Source: Clostridium sp. KNHs205 (GTDB lineage Bacteria > Bacillota > Clostridia > Lachnospirales > Lachnospiraceae). From it: DNA of 64,000 bases. The notes beneath the pieces are model-generated. The model searched no databases and was not told the origin of the DNA. It was given only the letters and a program-made list of their open reading frames with translations. Within the stretch, counting starts at the first letter, position 1, and every line of letters starts with the position of its first letter. Made by a program: the position numbers and the translations under genes. The DNA is taken from contig NZ_JNLE01000003.1 in NCBI RefSeq assembly GCF_000702945.1, positions 4,139,501 to 4,203,500 on the forward strand, read 5' to 3'. Positions 37,304-45,709 of this stretch are shown here, piece after piece.

Positions 37304-37549
37304 TTATTCTTCTCCAAGGTATATACTGGCTACACTTACATTTTTAATACAATTTGAATATCCTTCGTTATTGTTATAGAAATCTTCTATTTCATTTGAA
37401 AAGATAACCTTATCTCCTTGCTTTTTAAATCTCATGCATTCAAAATACTCTTGGACTGTTAATTGCTCATATGCATTCTATGAACTTAGCATCTCTTCTA
37501 ACTCGTGTTCGTCAACTTCTATTTCAAGCGTTACTTTAATTTTCTTCAT
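37304..37549 (-). pseudogene. Small gene interrupted by one in-frame TAG
   Basis: The minus frame starts MKKIKVTLEIEVDEHELEEM, followed by LSS and TAG (37478-37480). It continues NAYEQLTVQEYFECMRFKK to a natural TAA after YLGEE. Without the TAG it would encode 81 residues. GAGGTT lies upstream of the ATG. The remainder is as protein-like as the start, so the stop is recent, or it is read through. Function is unknown. Confidence 0.6.
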
Positions 37550-37585
37550 TTAATAACCTCTTTTAATTAAACAAGCATGAATAAA

Positions 37586-37789
37586 CTAATCATCAGAATT
37601 TTCTGCATCATAGTCTCTTCCGTTTGAATACATTTCTTCGTCAATAGCTTCATATTCTTCTATCATTTCCTTAAAATTTTTTTTGACCTCTTCATATGAT
37701 GAGTTTTTATCGGTTTCAGTTTCCCAACAATTACGATCCATTGCTTCCAGCATTCTTAATTTTTCTTCTTCTTTTTCAAAGTCATCCAT
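37586..37789 (-). CDS. Small acidic protein
   Basis: This 67-residue acidic protein (MDDFEKEEEKLRMLEAMDRN) is predicted mostly helical. The ATG at 37789 has AAAGGA about eight bases upstream; the open frame runs six codons further to a TTG. About a third of the residues are Asp or Glu. Acidic small proteins of this kind include DNA mimics in phages, but nothing here proves that role. Confidence 0.5.
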   Translation of the reverse strand: MDDFEKEEEKLRMLEAMDRNCWETETDKNSSYEEVKKNFKEMIEEYEAIDEEMYSNGRDYDAENSDD

Positions 37790-37924
37790 TTTTATTTTTC
37801 CTTTCAAATAATCTCAATTGATTGTTTCGTGTAGTTTTCACTTATATATAACTATTACAACTCCGCTAGACAGCATTATAATTCTCCGTTCACCAATAAA
37901 CAACATCTTAAATCGTTTATTTTT

Positions 37925-38185
37925 TTAACTTTTATGTATCTTTCCTTTTAAAGTTACGCTTAAAAATATATTTCCATTTGTTAATCTATAATTTCTTATT
38001 GAAAACTCTCCACTTTTTTCTGTACATACCAAAATGCAATTTTCCCAAGAATCCTCTTTCATTTCAGGAGGTATATTGGAATTATCAGGTATACCCATAT
38101 TAAAGTAATTTGATATTTCTCTTTCGATTGTATAATAACTTAAATCTTTTACTTCACATTCAAAATGAGTCGCTGTATTTTCCAT
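37925..38185 (-). CDS. Hypothetical 86-residue protein
   Basis: The protein starts MENTATHFECEVKDLSYYTI and has a beta-rich C-terminal part (FSIRNYRLTNGNIFLSVTLKGKI). GAGGAG lies about six bases before the ATG. No membrane segment or known motif is seen. It is one of the small cargo genes at the right end of the element. Confidence 0.5.
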   Translation of the reverse strand: MENTATHFECEVKDLSYYTIEREISNYFNMGIPDNSNIPPEMKEDSWENCILVCTEKSGEFSIRNYRLTNGNIFLSVTLKGKIHKS

Positions 38186-38240
38186 TGTTTATCTCCTCAC
38201 AAATACACATCATATTTATATTTGGTGCTGTAACGCAATT

Positions 38241-38460
38241 TTACATAATTTTTACTTTTTGACCACTAGGTTCATATTCTAAACTAGATTCATTTTTATT
38301 ATAAACTATTGTGGAAGTGGGTGTCCAAGACACCGTAGTACTCATATCATAAGGCTTTATTTTAAATGTTTTTCCTTCCATCGTCGTAATAGTGCATTTG
38401 TCTATGTCTACTCCTATGTTTTTAAATTAATGAGTCCCAGTACTTAACATATATTTTCAT
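38241..38460 (-). pseudogene. Frameshifted small gene
   Basis: The minus frame starts MKIYVKYWDSLI then meets TAA. One frame over, the sequence continues KNIGVDIDKCTITTMEGKTF and KIKPYDMSTTVSWTPTSTIV to a stop at 38241. Removing one base from the TTTAAAAA run at about 38425 joins the two parts into 72 residues. The length is one base over a multiple of three, which fits a single insertion. Confidence 0.55.
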
Positions 38461-38801
38461 CTAATTTCAAAAATTATCTATACATTAAATATCATCCTTT
38501 TTACCACTTCTCTATACCATTCCATCAAAATCCTACAACCTGATTCATAATTAAACCTGACTATTATATTAATATATATTATATTACATGGAAGATATTT
38601 GCAATATAATTATGTAATAAAAAGTCATATTTAAACATTAAAATAAGAACTCAATCAATCATCATAAGCAGCAATTAAGTCCTTATTCAAGATTATCAAT
38701 TTTTATTGTAGAAAAATAACTAATGAAATAATTAGTCTAAGTAAAGTTAAAATTATATAAGATTCAGTCTAAACAATCTAAACCAAGCCAATACTATTTA
38801 T

Positions 38802-38827
38802 AAATATAAGGGATATCCCTTATATTT
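38802..38827 (-). terminator. Perfect palindrome, bidirectional terminator candidate
   Basis: AAATATAAGGGATATCCCTT and its completion TATATTT form a perfect 26-base palindrome just after the stop of the HTH gene. It has T-rich flanks on both strands. From 38461 to 38800 the sequence is AT-rich and shows no gene. Confidence 0.55.
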
Positions 38828-38831
38828 TTAT

Positions 38832-39050
38832 TTATACTTCCCTTCCTTCCATACTTTTAAAATATTCTATATAAGAACTTTTATAGAAAAAATAAGACTT
38901 TCCGACTTTAATTAGAAATGGTAGTTCACCCTTTCTTATCATTGACCATGTCTTTGTAGAGCCCCAGGGTAATAAATCCATTAACACTCTTAAGGGTAAT
39001 AATTCTTCGTCTTTATACTTGTCTAAGTCCTGACTTTTAACCTTTCCCAT
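38832..39050 (-). CDS. HTH protein at the right end of the element
   Basis: This 72-residue protein has a MerR/AlpA-like helix-turn-helix and wing: LLPLRVLMDLLPWGSTKTWS, then MIRKGELPFLIKVGKSYFFY. AAGGAG lies upstream of the ATG. It lies 130 bases inside the 39181-39200 repeat. It is similar in layout to the HTH protein at 29663-29854. It is a candidate excisionase or element regulator. Confidence 0.65.
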   Translation of the reverse strand: MGKVKSQDLDKYKDEELLPLRVLMDLLPWGSTKTWSMIRKGELPFLIKVGKSYFFYKSSYIEYFKSMEGREV

Positions 39051-39111
39051 TAAAATACTCCTTATTTACTTATTCTCGTAAGTATATACTTAATTAAGGA
39101 TATTAAACATT

Positions 39112-39155
39112 AAAATAAGACCCCTACATTTTGTAAGAGCCTTATTCTAAGATTT
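39112..39155 (-). terminator. Terminator-like hairpin near attR
   Basis: AATAAGGCTCTTAC pairs imperfectly with GTAGGGGTCTTATT and is followed by TTAATG on the minus strand. It may stop transcripts entering the element from the lysis module. Confidence 0.5.
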
Positions 39156-39180
39156 AACCTAAAATCATTTTTTTGAATAA

Positions 39181-39200
39181 TTGTAATCATTTTGTAATCA
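39181..39200. repeat. Subterminal repeat, right copy
   Basis: TTGTAATCATTTTGTAATCA is identical to 28354-28373 and lies 63 bases inside the right direct repeat. Confidence 0.7.
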
Positions 39201-39263
39201 AGCTTGTTATTTTATATCTAAAACCCTAGTGTTTATCAGCATTACAGCTTTATTGTTGACAAG

Positions 39264-39302
39264 TCGAGTCCCTTTAGGTGCATTTTTTGTTGCCTTTTTT
39301 AG
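39264..39302. repeat. attR: right direct repeat
   Basis: This copy matches the tRNA-Arg 3' end copy at 28198 over 29 bases, then nine of the next ten. It carries no tRNA upstream, so it marks the displaced original 3' end. Confidence 0.92.
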
Positions 39303-39375
39303 GTTTTACAAATCCTTTACTCCTCTTAAAGCCCATAAAACATTTCACCTTCCTGAGTAATGAATCATTTTTTTA

Positions 39376-39840
39376 TTATTCCTCTTCTACTTCCCACTCC
39401 TCCTCCCATTTCATAACTTTTGATATATACTCGCTATTTGTATTAATAAATTTTGTAGCAAAGTGGTCGGCATCTTTTTCAACATCTTTTGTAAAGTTAT
39501 TTCTTTGCTGCCAGACATGTCTCATTTCATGAGCTAATGAATGTAGTGAATAAAGCTGTTTACTCTGATAATCCAATCCATCATCAGTCTGGCTATATAC
39601 AAAAATTATTATGATTTCTGATTTTTCAAGATATATACCTTCAACCCTGCCAGCCCATATTGTTATATCAAGTAGTATACTGAGTCTGTCAGTAATATTA
39701 AATCTTCTTATATAAGGTAATATATCTTTTCTATTTTCACAAATAATTAACTCTTTTGGTGATGCTTTTAAAGCCATTTTATTTATGATTTGAGCTAATT
39801 GGTCATTTGAATAGTAGGTACCTTTATTTACTATATTCAT
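39376..39840 (-). CDS. Metalloprotease-like HExxH protein
   Basis: This 154-residue protein has HSLAHEMRHVWQQ, an HExxH zinc motif, followed 17 residues on by EKDADHFATKF, which fits a third ligand or the Glu/Asp pattern of small zincin proteins. An acidic C-terminus (EEEWEVEEE) follows. It lies just outside the right direct repeat. Relatives occur in phage and mobile regions. It could cleave a repressor, as ImmA/IrrE proteins do, or act on the wall. The exact family is uncertain. Confidence 0.65.
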   Translation of the reverse strand: MNIVNKGTYYSNDQLAQIINKMALKASPKELIICENRKDILPYIRRFNITDRLSILLDITIWAGRVEGIYLEKSEIIIIFVYSQTDDGLDYQSKQLYSLHSLAHEMRHVWQQRNNFTKDVEKDADHFATKFINTNSEYISKVMKWEEEWEVEEE

Positions 39841-39993
39841 TTTAAATACCTCAACAAAATTTATATTAATGTACGAATATCCTTTTATTTAACCTTTCCC
39901 TCTGACCCGTTCAATAAATTTATTATATAATCCATATTGTTAATGGCCTTGGTTCTATCCTATCCTTTTTGCAGTAATTTTGCAATGAAATAG

Positions 39994-40049
39994 TAAAAAA
40001 GCACCAAGCAAAAGGACACCCGTTCCGTTTAGCAGAAGGAGTGCCCTTT
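39994..40049 (-). terminator. Terminator after amidase
   Basis: AAAGGGCACTCC pairs with GGGTGTCCTTT across a loop with CTAAACGGAACG, followed by a second GCTTGGTGC and TTTTTT on the minus strand. Confidence 0.7.
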
Positions 40050-40052
40050 AAT

Positions 40053-40679
40053 TTATATAAGCTGTTTCTGTATTAATTCAGTCTCTTTTGCAGATGATAT
40101 CTTTTTCATTACTGCAGACTTAGTATTATTTATTTCTTTTCTAACATCCGCTCTGAAGGTATCCATGGTTTTCTTGTGTCTTGGAAACCATTGCATAACA
40201 TCGGCATGATTTGAACCATAACCAAGAGAATATACCTCACAATGACATACAATATCTTTTAACGGATCTAGCTCCAACTCTTTACTTAACATGGCAAATA
40301 ACTGAACTGCATTGTTATATACCTTGGTAAAATATGCTTTATTAGCGCTCACATTATAATCAACCATTGTTCCGCCATTATAAGTGTGTCCTTTTGGTTC
40401 ACAAAGTTCAATACCAATCGCAGAGTTATTATAAGAGCCTTTTTTTCCTGAACCAACATGCCATCCCTTATAATTCCAGGGTAATGTCTGAATAATTCGA
40501 TCTGCCTCTATAAAGCCATGAACCGATATTCTGGAACTGTCCGTGTTCATCTTGTTAAAGATAATATCTGAGTCAGGCTGTGCTACCCCCAGGGAATGCA
40601 GCACTAGTTTTTTAACATTAATGGTAACAGGTGATGAATAACATCGGTTCTTGGTCATGTATTTTTGGATGATATCCAT
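40053..40679 (-). CDS. Phage-type N-acetylmuramoyl-L-alanine amidase (endolysin)
   Basis: This 208-residue Amidase_2/PGRP-type enzyme cuts peptidoglycan between MurNAc and L-alanine. It has VKKLVLHSLGVAQ with the first zinc His, NSAIGIELCEP, and VCHCEVYSLGYGSNHADVMQWFP with the last ligands. No wall-binding domain follows, so it is shorter than many phage lysins. Its ATG overlaps the stop of the holin gene (TAATG), making a coupled lysis cassette. It lies outside the 39264 repeat, so it belongs to a different insertion or the host. Confidence 0.88.
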   Translation of the reverse strand: MDIIQKYMTKNRCYSSPVTINVKKLVLHSLGVAQPDSDIIFNKMNTDSSRISVHGFIEADRIIQTLPWNYKGWHVGSGKKGSYNNSAIGIELCEPKGHTYNGGTMVDYNVSANKAYFTKVYNNAVQLFAMLSKELELDPLKDIVCHCEVYSLGYGSNHADVMQWFPRHKKTMDTFRADVRKEINNTKSAVMKKISSAKETELIQKQLI

Positions 40680-40942
40680 TATTTATCATCTTCTTTCTCA
40701 GTAAGATTCCTGACAGCTTCAAATGCTCCGGTGCTTGCCAATCCACTGGCTAATCCTCCCAATAAGATTTCTGGTGTAAAATTCCAGCCATTTACCCAGA
40801 CATTTAAAGTAACACCCAATACAGCCATTATAAGAGGTATGTATTTGTTTGGAATGAAATCCAGGCTATGTTTAATGATATAACCAACTGCCAGGCAAAT
40901 TGCCATTACTAATACTACTACATACTGTAATAAATCTCCCAT
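40679..40942 (-). CDS. Phage holin
   Basis: This protein of 87 residues starts at MGDLLQYVVV, with AAAGGAGAGG upstream; the open frame runs 15 codons further. It has two hydrophobic segments, IPLIMAVLGVTLNVWVNGW and EILLGGLASGLASTG, and a charged C-terminus. The pattern matches clostridial phage holins. It lets the amidase reach the wall and is translationally coupled to it. Confidence 0.85.
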   Translation of the reverse strand: MGDLLQYVVVLVMAICLAVGYIIKHSLDFIPNKYIPLIMAVLGVTLNVWVNGWNFTPEILLGGLASGLASTGAFEAVRNLTEKEDDK

Positions 40943-41104
40943 AATTATCCTCTCCTTTTCTTGTTGGCAACTCCTCAAGTTCCTCATAATGATGTGTTAT
41001 TGTTTACTTCTGTTTTTATGCCGAATCCCTATACTATCAAACTATACAAAACACAGATAGTATCTTAAGACTATTTTACCATATATTTACTTTTATTGCA
41101 AAAT

Positions 41105-41131
41105 AAAAAGAGGAGTCCTCCTCCTCTTTTT
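41105..41131. terminator. Bidirectional terminator between tdk and the lysis module
   Basis: AAAAAGAGGA pairs with TCCTCTTTTT around a short loop; the T and A tracts make it active on either strand. Confidence 0.8.
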
Positions 41132-41198
41132 ACTACTGCATTATTTTTGAAAGTAAATTTACCTTTCAGCACTTTACCAGTAGATTATATTTCTGATT

Positions 41199-41774
41199 TT
41201 ACAAGGCTTTTTTTGCTTCACGCACTAATCTCGCATAACATTCTTTACATAAGGCTCTATATTTTTCATTACCACCAATATCTATCTGTTCACCTTTTGT
41301 CATTACTCTCCCATTCTGATCAAAACGTGCATTGATGGTAGCTTTCTTTCCGCATTTGCATACTGTTTTAATCTCCTGTATGCTCTCCGAAAGTTCTACC
41401 AGACGTTTACTGCCCGGAAATAAGTGTTGGGTAAAGTCGATTAGAAGTCCAAAACACATAACTGGAATACGGAACGAAATCTGATACAGCTCATTAACCT
41501 GTTCTTCACTTAAGAACTGAGCTTCATCAACCATGACAACATCAATTTTATCCGGGTCGTAACAGGAATATACGGAACTGTCGCTTCCAAGGGTGATACA
41601 TTTACTCTGGATACCAACTCTGGATTTAATAATATCCTGACCGTCTCTATCATCAATTTGAGGTTTTAGGAGTAACACTCTGAATCCCTGTTCCTCATAA
41701 TTATGTTTTATCATTAATAAATTTGCAGATTTACTGCTGTTCATACAGCCGTATTTAAAATATAACTTAGACAT
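41199..41774 (-). CDS. tdk: Thymidine kinase
   Basis: This protein of about 191 residues phosphorylates thymidine for salvage. The start MSKLYFKYG is chosen because AGGAGGAAAG lies directly upstream. The nucleotide loop reads GCMNSSKSANLL instead of the usual GxxxxGKS, replacing the last glycine by serine. VVMVDEAQFL provides the Walker B and catalytic Glu. The zinc-binding cysteines CKCGKK and LCKECYARL are present. It is the type II (E. coli-like) enzyme. Confidence 0.93.
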   Translation of the reverse strand: MSKLYFKYGCMNSSKSANLLMIKHNYEEQGFRVLLLKPQIDDRDGQDIIKSRVGIQSKCITLGSDSSVYSCYDPDKIDVVMVDEAQFLSEEQVNELYQISFRIPVMCFGLLIDFTQHLFPGSKRLVELSESIQEIKTVCKCGKKATINARFDQNGRVMTKGEQIDIGGNEKYRALCKECYARLVREAKKAL

Positions 41775-41989
41775 CTTTCCTCCTGCTTTTGCCAGCTTCT
41801 TGAATAAGATAAGCAATATGTAATATAAAAACCTTTCACCCATTATATATGTTCTGTTTTTATATTTCAAGTGAACCGGTCACACTGACTTGAATTTCGA
41901 ATAAAGCCAACAGATATTTCAAACAAGTGCCTTTTGCTTCGCCGAAAGGATTACTGCCATTATACTCTCATAGCTTTAACAAAAAAGTA

Positions 41990-42022
41990 TCTCCAAGCAC
42001 TTGATAATGGTTGGAGATACGA
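41990..42022 (-). terminator. Terminator of the YetF-like gene
   Basis: GTATCTCCAA pairs with TTGGAGATAC and is followed by TTTTTT on the minus strand. Confidence 0.85.
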
Positions 42023-42038
42023 TTTTCTTTATATATAT

Positions 42039-42749
42039 CTATTGAAACATATCATTTTTAGAAACCACCGGCAGCTTAACGTAAATATTTAACTGACTGT
42101 CCGTGCTGTCACAGGTTGCAAGCATTACCTCTTTGATGTCCTTGATACCCTGGGCGCTAAGTTGTTTCTCCAGCCAAATTTCGTTTTTTCCTGCCCATTG
42201 CAGATTGCTTTTTAATATTTTCCCGTCTATTATTACATTTGACATAGGAAAACTCTGTTCCGGATTAAGATTTAGATCTTCAGCTGTTACCGGTTTGTTC
42301 TTTGCCATAGGAAGTATACTTAGTTTACCATTTGACTCCAGAATTGCAGTATGGATTTCACTCAGGTCAAAGTAACCGTTAACCCTGCACATGGACAAAA
42401 ATTCATCCACGTCTATTTTTGCTTTCAACATATTTTTATTATAAAGTTTCCCATTCTGATACATTATCAGAGAATGCCCTTCAAAAAATCTTCGAAGTTT
42501 AATTGATTTACAGGTTAATAATGATATTACAAAACATACTACTCCATAAATAACCATTGCTAATAATGGTCTTCGAAAATCATCCTCCAGTGATGTTGCC
42601 ATCTCCGCTGCAATGGAACCTATCGTTATACTGGTTATATAATCAAACATACTCAACTCGGACATTTCTCTGTCACCCATAATTTTCGTTAATATAAAAA
42701 GTACCGCAGCTGAGCTTAAAGATAATACTGCTATTTTTATTAAGTCCAT
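42039..42749 (-). CDS. YetF-like DUF421 membrane protein
   Basis: This 236-residue protein has three N-terminal helices with the family signature REMSELSMFDYITSITIGSIAAEM. The cytoplasmic DUF421 domain follows with RRFFEGHSLIMYQNGKL. Homologs (YetF, YrbG, YdfS) are linked to spore coat or membrane functions, but their biochemical role is not settled. The length is normal. Confidence 0.88.
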   Translation of the reverse strand: MDLIKIAVLSLSSAAVLFILTKIMGDREMSELSMFDYITSITIGSIAAEMATSLEDDFRRPLLAMVIYGVVCFVISLLTCKSIKLRRFFEGHSLIMYQNGKLYNKNMLKAKIDVDEFLSMCRVNGYFDLSEIHTAILESNGKLSILPMAKNKPVTAEDLNLNPEQSFPMSNVIIDGKILKSNLQWAGKNEIWLEKQLSAQGIKDIKEVMLATCDSTDSQLNIYVKLPVVSKNDMFQ

Positions 42750-42869
42750 ATATTTACTTCTCCTTAGGAATGAATACTCATATTATCATTAAACTTAGGA
42801 TGCACAAATATATGTGAATTATGAAAATTTCACTCTAATTTTCACTTTCATATATTTTTTATAGTAAAA

Positions 42870-43763
42870 TTAAGCTTTCATAATTCTCTGCTCATCTGCT
42901 GAATAATAATAGACGCTATCTGATAAGAAATCTTCTTCTGCTACCTGTGTTAGATTAACATCCTTAACCATATCAACAAGCTCATCTTTCCCAACAAATC
43001 CGTCATCTTTAATAACAATTATTTCGTGAATACTACTTGGGAGGATAAAGAGATTACCGTTCAGTTCTTCTGCCAAAACATTAATTACATCTTTGTACAG
43101 CAAGCAACTTGCCCCATTAATACCTGTCCCATTAGAAATAACATACATACGGTTTATATTATCCGCTGCTAAGGAAAAACCACCAAGGATTTCCTCCATT
43201 GTTCTGATTGATGCCGGAAAGATACGAGGTGTATTATCTTTGGCAACCTCTGTCAGTATTTTGATATTTATCCCCCAGCCTTCTAAATGACGATTTGTTA
43301 TTCTTAATGAACTGATATAATCCTTTTTATTCTGAACCAGGCAATGAAATGTAATAGCCAGATCAAGAAATTTCAGAAATGGTACATCTCTTAAAACATC
43401 TTCATTTTTCTGATAGTTAACAAGCCGGAAGAATATATTTTCTCTAATCTTATTAAAATCCTCAAGCACTTCTGCCTCCGGCAGATTATTTAGGGCAGCT
43501 TGACTATAAGCCTCTACAAACTCCACTGCAATATTCTCAAGTTCCACATTTTTTATGTATTTTTTGTAATACAGCTCCAGATAAATGCTATGAGTTACCC
43601 GTTCCTCTTTTTTCCTAACTACAATACCTTCTCTTAGTCCTCCATTATTTTTGGCAGCTGTATGAAGATATAATTCAAATTCCTCACCTAGCTGCGCACT
43701 CACAAGTTCTTTCAGTTGTACTGCAAATGAACTGAAATCCAACTTTTTCAGATTTCCCTGCAT
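42870..43763 (-). CDS. DUF5688 family protein
   Basis: This 297-residue soluble protein has the pattern KNNGGLREGIVVRKKEERV and SIYLELYYKKYIKN typical of a Lachnospiraceae-wide family of unknown function. It contains no membrane helix. The C-terminal half has IPILPSSIHEIIVIKDD-like content (residues 235-255), probably a fold with alternating strands and helices. AAAGGAG lies before the start. Its upstream region contains the degenerate tandem array at 43956-44131, which could influence expression. Confidence 0.8.
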   Translation of the reverse strand: MQGNLKKLDFSSFAVQLKELVSAQLGEEFELYLHTAAKNNGGLREGIVVRKKEERVTHSIYLELYYKKYIKNVELENIAVEFVEAYSQAALNNLPEAEVLEDFNKIRENIFFRLVNYQKNEDVLRDVPFLKFLDLAITFHCLVQNKKDYISSLRITNRHLEGWGINIKILTEVAKDNTPRIFPASIRTMEEILGGFSLAADNINRMYVISNGTGINGASCLLYKDVINVLAEELNGNLFILPSSIHEIIVIKDDGFVGKDELVDMVKDVNLTQVAEEDFLSDSVYYYSADEQRIMKA

Positions 43764-43955
43764 ATAAATTCTCCTTTGTTTGTTTTATTAATAAACAGCA
43801 AAGGAATTCGAACTATCCTGAGCCGTTTCTTGCATTAATAGGTCAATAATGTCTGGGTTGGTTTTACGGAAATGAAATATGATAACATTAGAAGTAATGA
43901 GCTGTTTATAAACAGAATAGTAAACTACAGAAACTACTACCAATAGAATGGAGGT

Positions 43956-44131
43956 TTTTCGTTTTTAGCTTTGATGGTTTTTTGCTTTAATTTTGGTGAT
44001 GATTTTCGTTTTGATGATTTCTCGTTTTAATGATTTCTCGTTTTAATGATTTTTAATGGTGTTTGTTTTAATGATTTTTTATAATGTTCGTTTTAATGAT
44101 TTTTAATGATTTTCGTTTTAATGATTTTTAG
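43956..44131. repeat. Degenerate tandem array, 16-bp based
   Basis: Units are variants of TTTCTCGTTTTAATGA, with longer ones such as TTTTTAATGGTGTTTGTTTT. About eight copies lie in the 520-base gap between the DUF5688 and YhhN-like genes. Two neighbouring units are identical. The unit is unrelated in sequence to that of the array at 3062. No ORF or riboswitch is visible in the gap. Confidence 0.75.
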
Positions 44132-44286
44132 ATTCCTTAATAATAATTATTATAGAATAAGAAGATTAAGACCACTCCCAGAAATAAGAACTTAACTTAT
44201 AAAGTATAATAACAGATAAATAGAGACTGTTCAAGAAATTCATGGAAATAATTCTTCACAAAATTCATTTCGCTTTTTCGTCAGAT

Positions 44287-45051
44287 TTACTTTTCCCTTG
44301 CTTTCTTTACAACACTGCCGCTTAACGCTATACAGACCTGAGCCGGTAAATAAAACATCCACATTGCTATTTCTGCGAAACTGTATAACTTATGAAAAAC
44401 TTGCTGATTTATTGTAATAAAACCTTCCATATTATAAATACCTACGTTAATATCACAAAGAATAAATAAAAGCATACCCAGTGCAAAGATTATTGATTTT
44501 GAACTCTTGTAATTATTCATATGAATGAAAGACCTTATAACATTGTGGAGTATGGTAATAAAATAAAAACCAGCCACGTAAAGCAGCAGTCTATCAGATA
44601 TTTCTATCTTCCCATTTAGAATTCCCAGCAGCTTTAATACAGATAAAACTCCAGCCCACATTAAAAAATTTAGCAATAAGCGATAGAATAAAACTGTTTT
44701 TTTTCCTTCATTTATATCCAGATACCAAAGTCTTAGGAGATAAATAAGCTGTACTATAGAAAATGAAAGCATCCCAAAAGTAAAACTGACTGTAAAAAGT
44801 AAAAAATAATCTGATATGCCGGTAAAACAAAAAGCAGCAACAAGAATTATTGTATCCTTTTCCCGAAACAGGATAGAAACGACTACAGAATATACAAAAC
44901 ATAACAGAACAGAAATATATTTTAACAAAGTGATGGTAGTAATTTTCAGAGATCCGTTCATATCTCCTGTCATAAAGCTTACATAGATAATCAACTCTGT
45001 TAGTATATAAAAAACGGTTAAATATATAAGTATCGGTTTCTTGTTTTTCAT
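44287..45051 (-). CDS. YhhN/TMEM86-like membrane protein (possible lysoplasmalogenase)
   Basis: This 254-residue protein has about eight hydrophobic helices. Acidic residues lie inside helices (CFTGISDYFLL and LFILCDINVGIY), as in the YhhN/TMEM86 family, whose members cleave the vinyl-ether bond of lysoplasmalogen. Clostridia do make plasmalogens, so the activity is plausible. The match is by pattern only; it could be another multi-pass family. The gap upstream (45052-45709) shows no clear gene. Confidence 0.6.
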   Translation of the reverse strand: MKNKKPILIYLTVFYILTELIIYVSFMTGDMNGSLKITTITLLKYISVLLCFVYSVVVSILFREKDTIILVAAFCFTGISDYFLLFTVSFTFGMLSFSIVQLIYLLRLWYLDINEGKKTVLFYRLLLNFLMWAGVLSVLKLLGILNGKIEISDRLLLYVAGFYFITILHNVIRSFIHMNNYKSSKSIIFALGMLLFILCDINVGIYNMEGFITINQQVFHKLYSFAEIAMWMFYLPAQVCIALSGSVVKKAREK

Positions 45052-45521
45052 TATTTCATCCTCTATTAATTCGTTTATCTACAGTTGAATGTCTTACTTT
45101 TTATTTCAATAATTACATTTACAATATGATTCTATAATTCTTGTCACATTTCACTTCTAACACATATTTTTATAAATCATTAACAAATTACCATAAAATT
45201 AACCTCAATAATATTCCTATAGTTCTTATTACTGCAAATTTTTCCACTTAACCATCTGTCTTATTCCACTCTTTATCCTTAATTATAACTGATATGGAAG
45301 CATTGTACAAATAATCAATGAAAGAAGAAATAGAATGAAGGAATGAACAAACATGTATACAAAAAGCAGGCGCATTGGGTTTACCCGACAAGTTTCTTTC
45401 AAGGATAATACTGAAAAAATGCTCTAGTAACATGTAATGTCAAAACGATGTTACATATAGAAACTCAGAATTGGTTGTAGCTATAAAAAAAGTGACTTAT
45501 TATATAAAGAAATAACAAAGG

Positions 45522-45562
45522 AGGTATTTATCTGAGCCGGAACAATCAAAGGTGAAAATAGA
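45522..45562 (+). other. Strong ribosome site without a start codon, possible SASP remnant
   Basis: AAAGGAGGTATTTAT is followed by CTGAGCCGGAACAATCAAAG and a stop. Read as codons this gives (L)SRNNQR, reminiscent of the start of alpha/beta small acid-soluble spore proteins, with ATG changed to CTG and the rest lost. The identification is speculative. The surrounding 45052-45640 is otherwise empty. Confidence 0.2.
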
Positions 45563-45709
45563 TTTATTATACAAGGAAAGAATGGATTTATCTTAACTCA
45601 CTCTATACTTTGCGCACTTTTTCATGTATAATATTCCCATATGACTATCTTCCGTTATCCTTCTTTCCACTCGACAACTTATATAAATTCAATATATTTA
45701 GGGGGCATT

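Larger units (their letters stand above)
28227..39292. mobile_element. Integrated element in tRNA-Arg, about 11.1 kb
   Basis: The element is bounded by matching 29-base direct repeats, the left one rebuilding the tRNA 3' end. It carries an integrase next to the left end, a HTH gene beside it, another HTH gene next to the right end, and an identical 20-base double repeat inside both ends. It is more AT-rich than its surroundings and nearly all genes are on the minus strand. No replication, conjugation or capsid genes are visible, and at least three small genes are broken. It may be a satellite, a genomic island or a decayed prophage that depends on a helper for transfer. Confidence 0.85.

Noticed and set aside
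34491..38460. Stop-codon reassignment in the element, suggested by in-frame TAG and TGA
   Set aside because: Neighbouring element genes use TAA/TAG stops normally and the other lesions are frameshifts, so simple decay explains it better.
43956..44131. Possible CRISPR array or coding repeat
   Set aside because: No spacers, and no continuous reading frame with a start.
45248..45433. Minus-strand frame of 61 codons
   Set aside because: No ribosome site and composition unlike a protein; it lies in an empty AT-rich gap.
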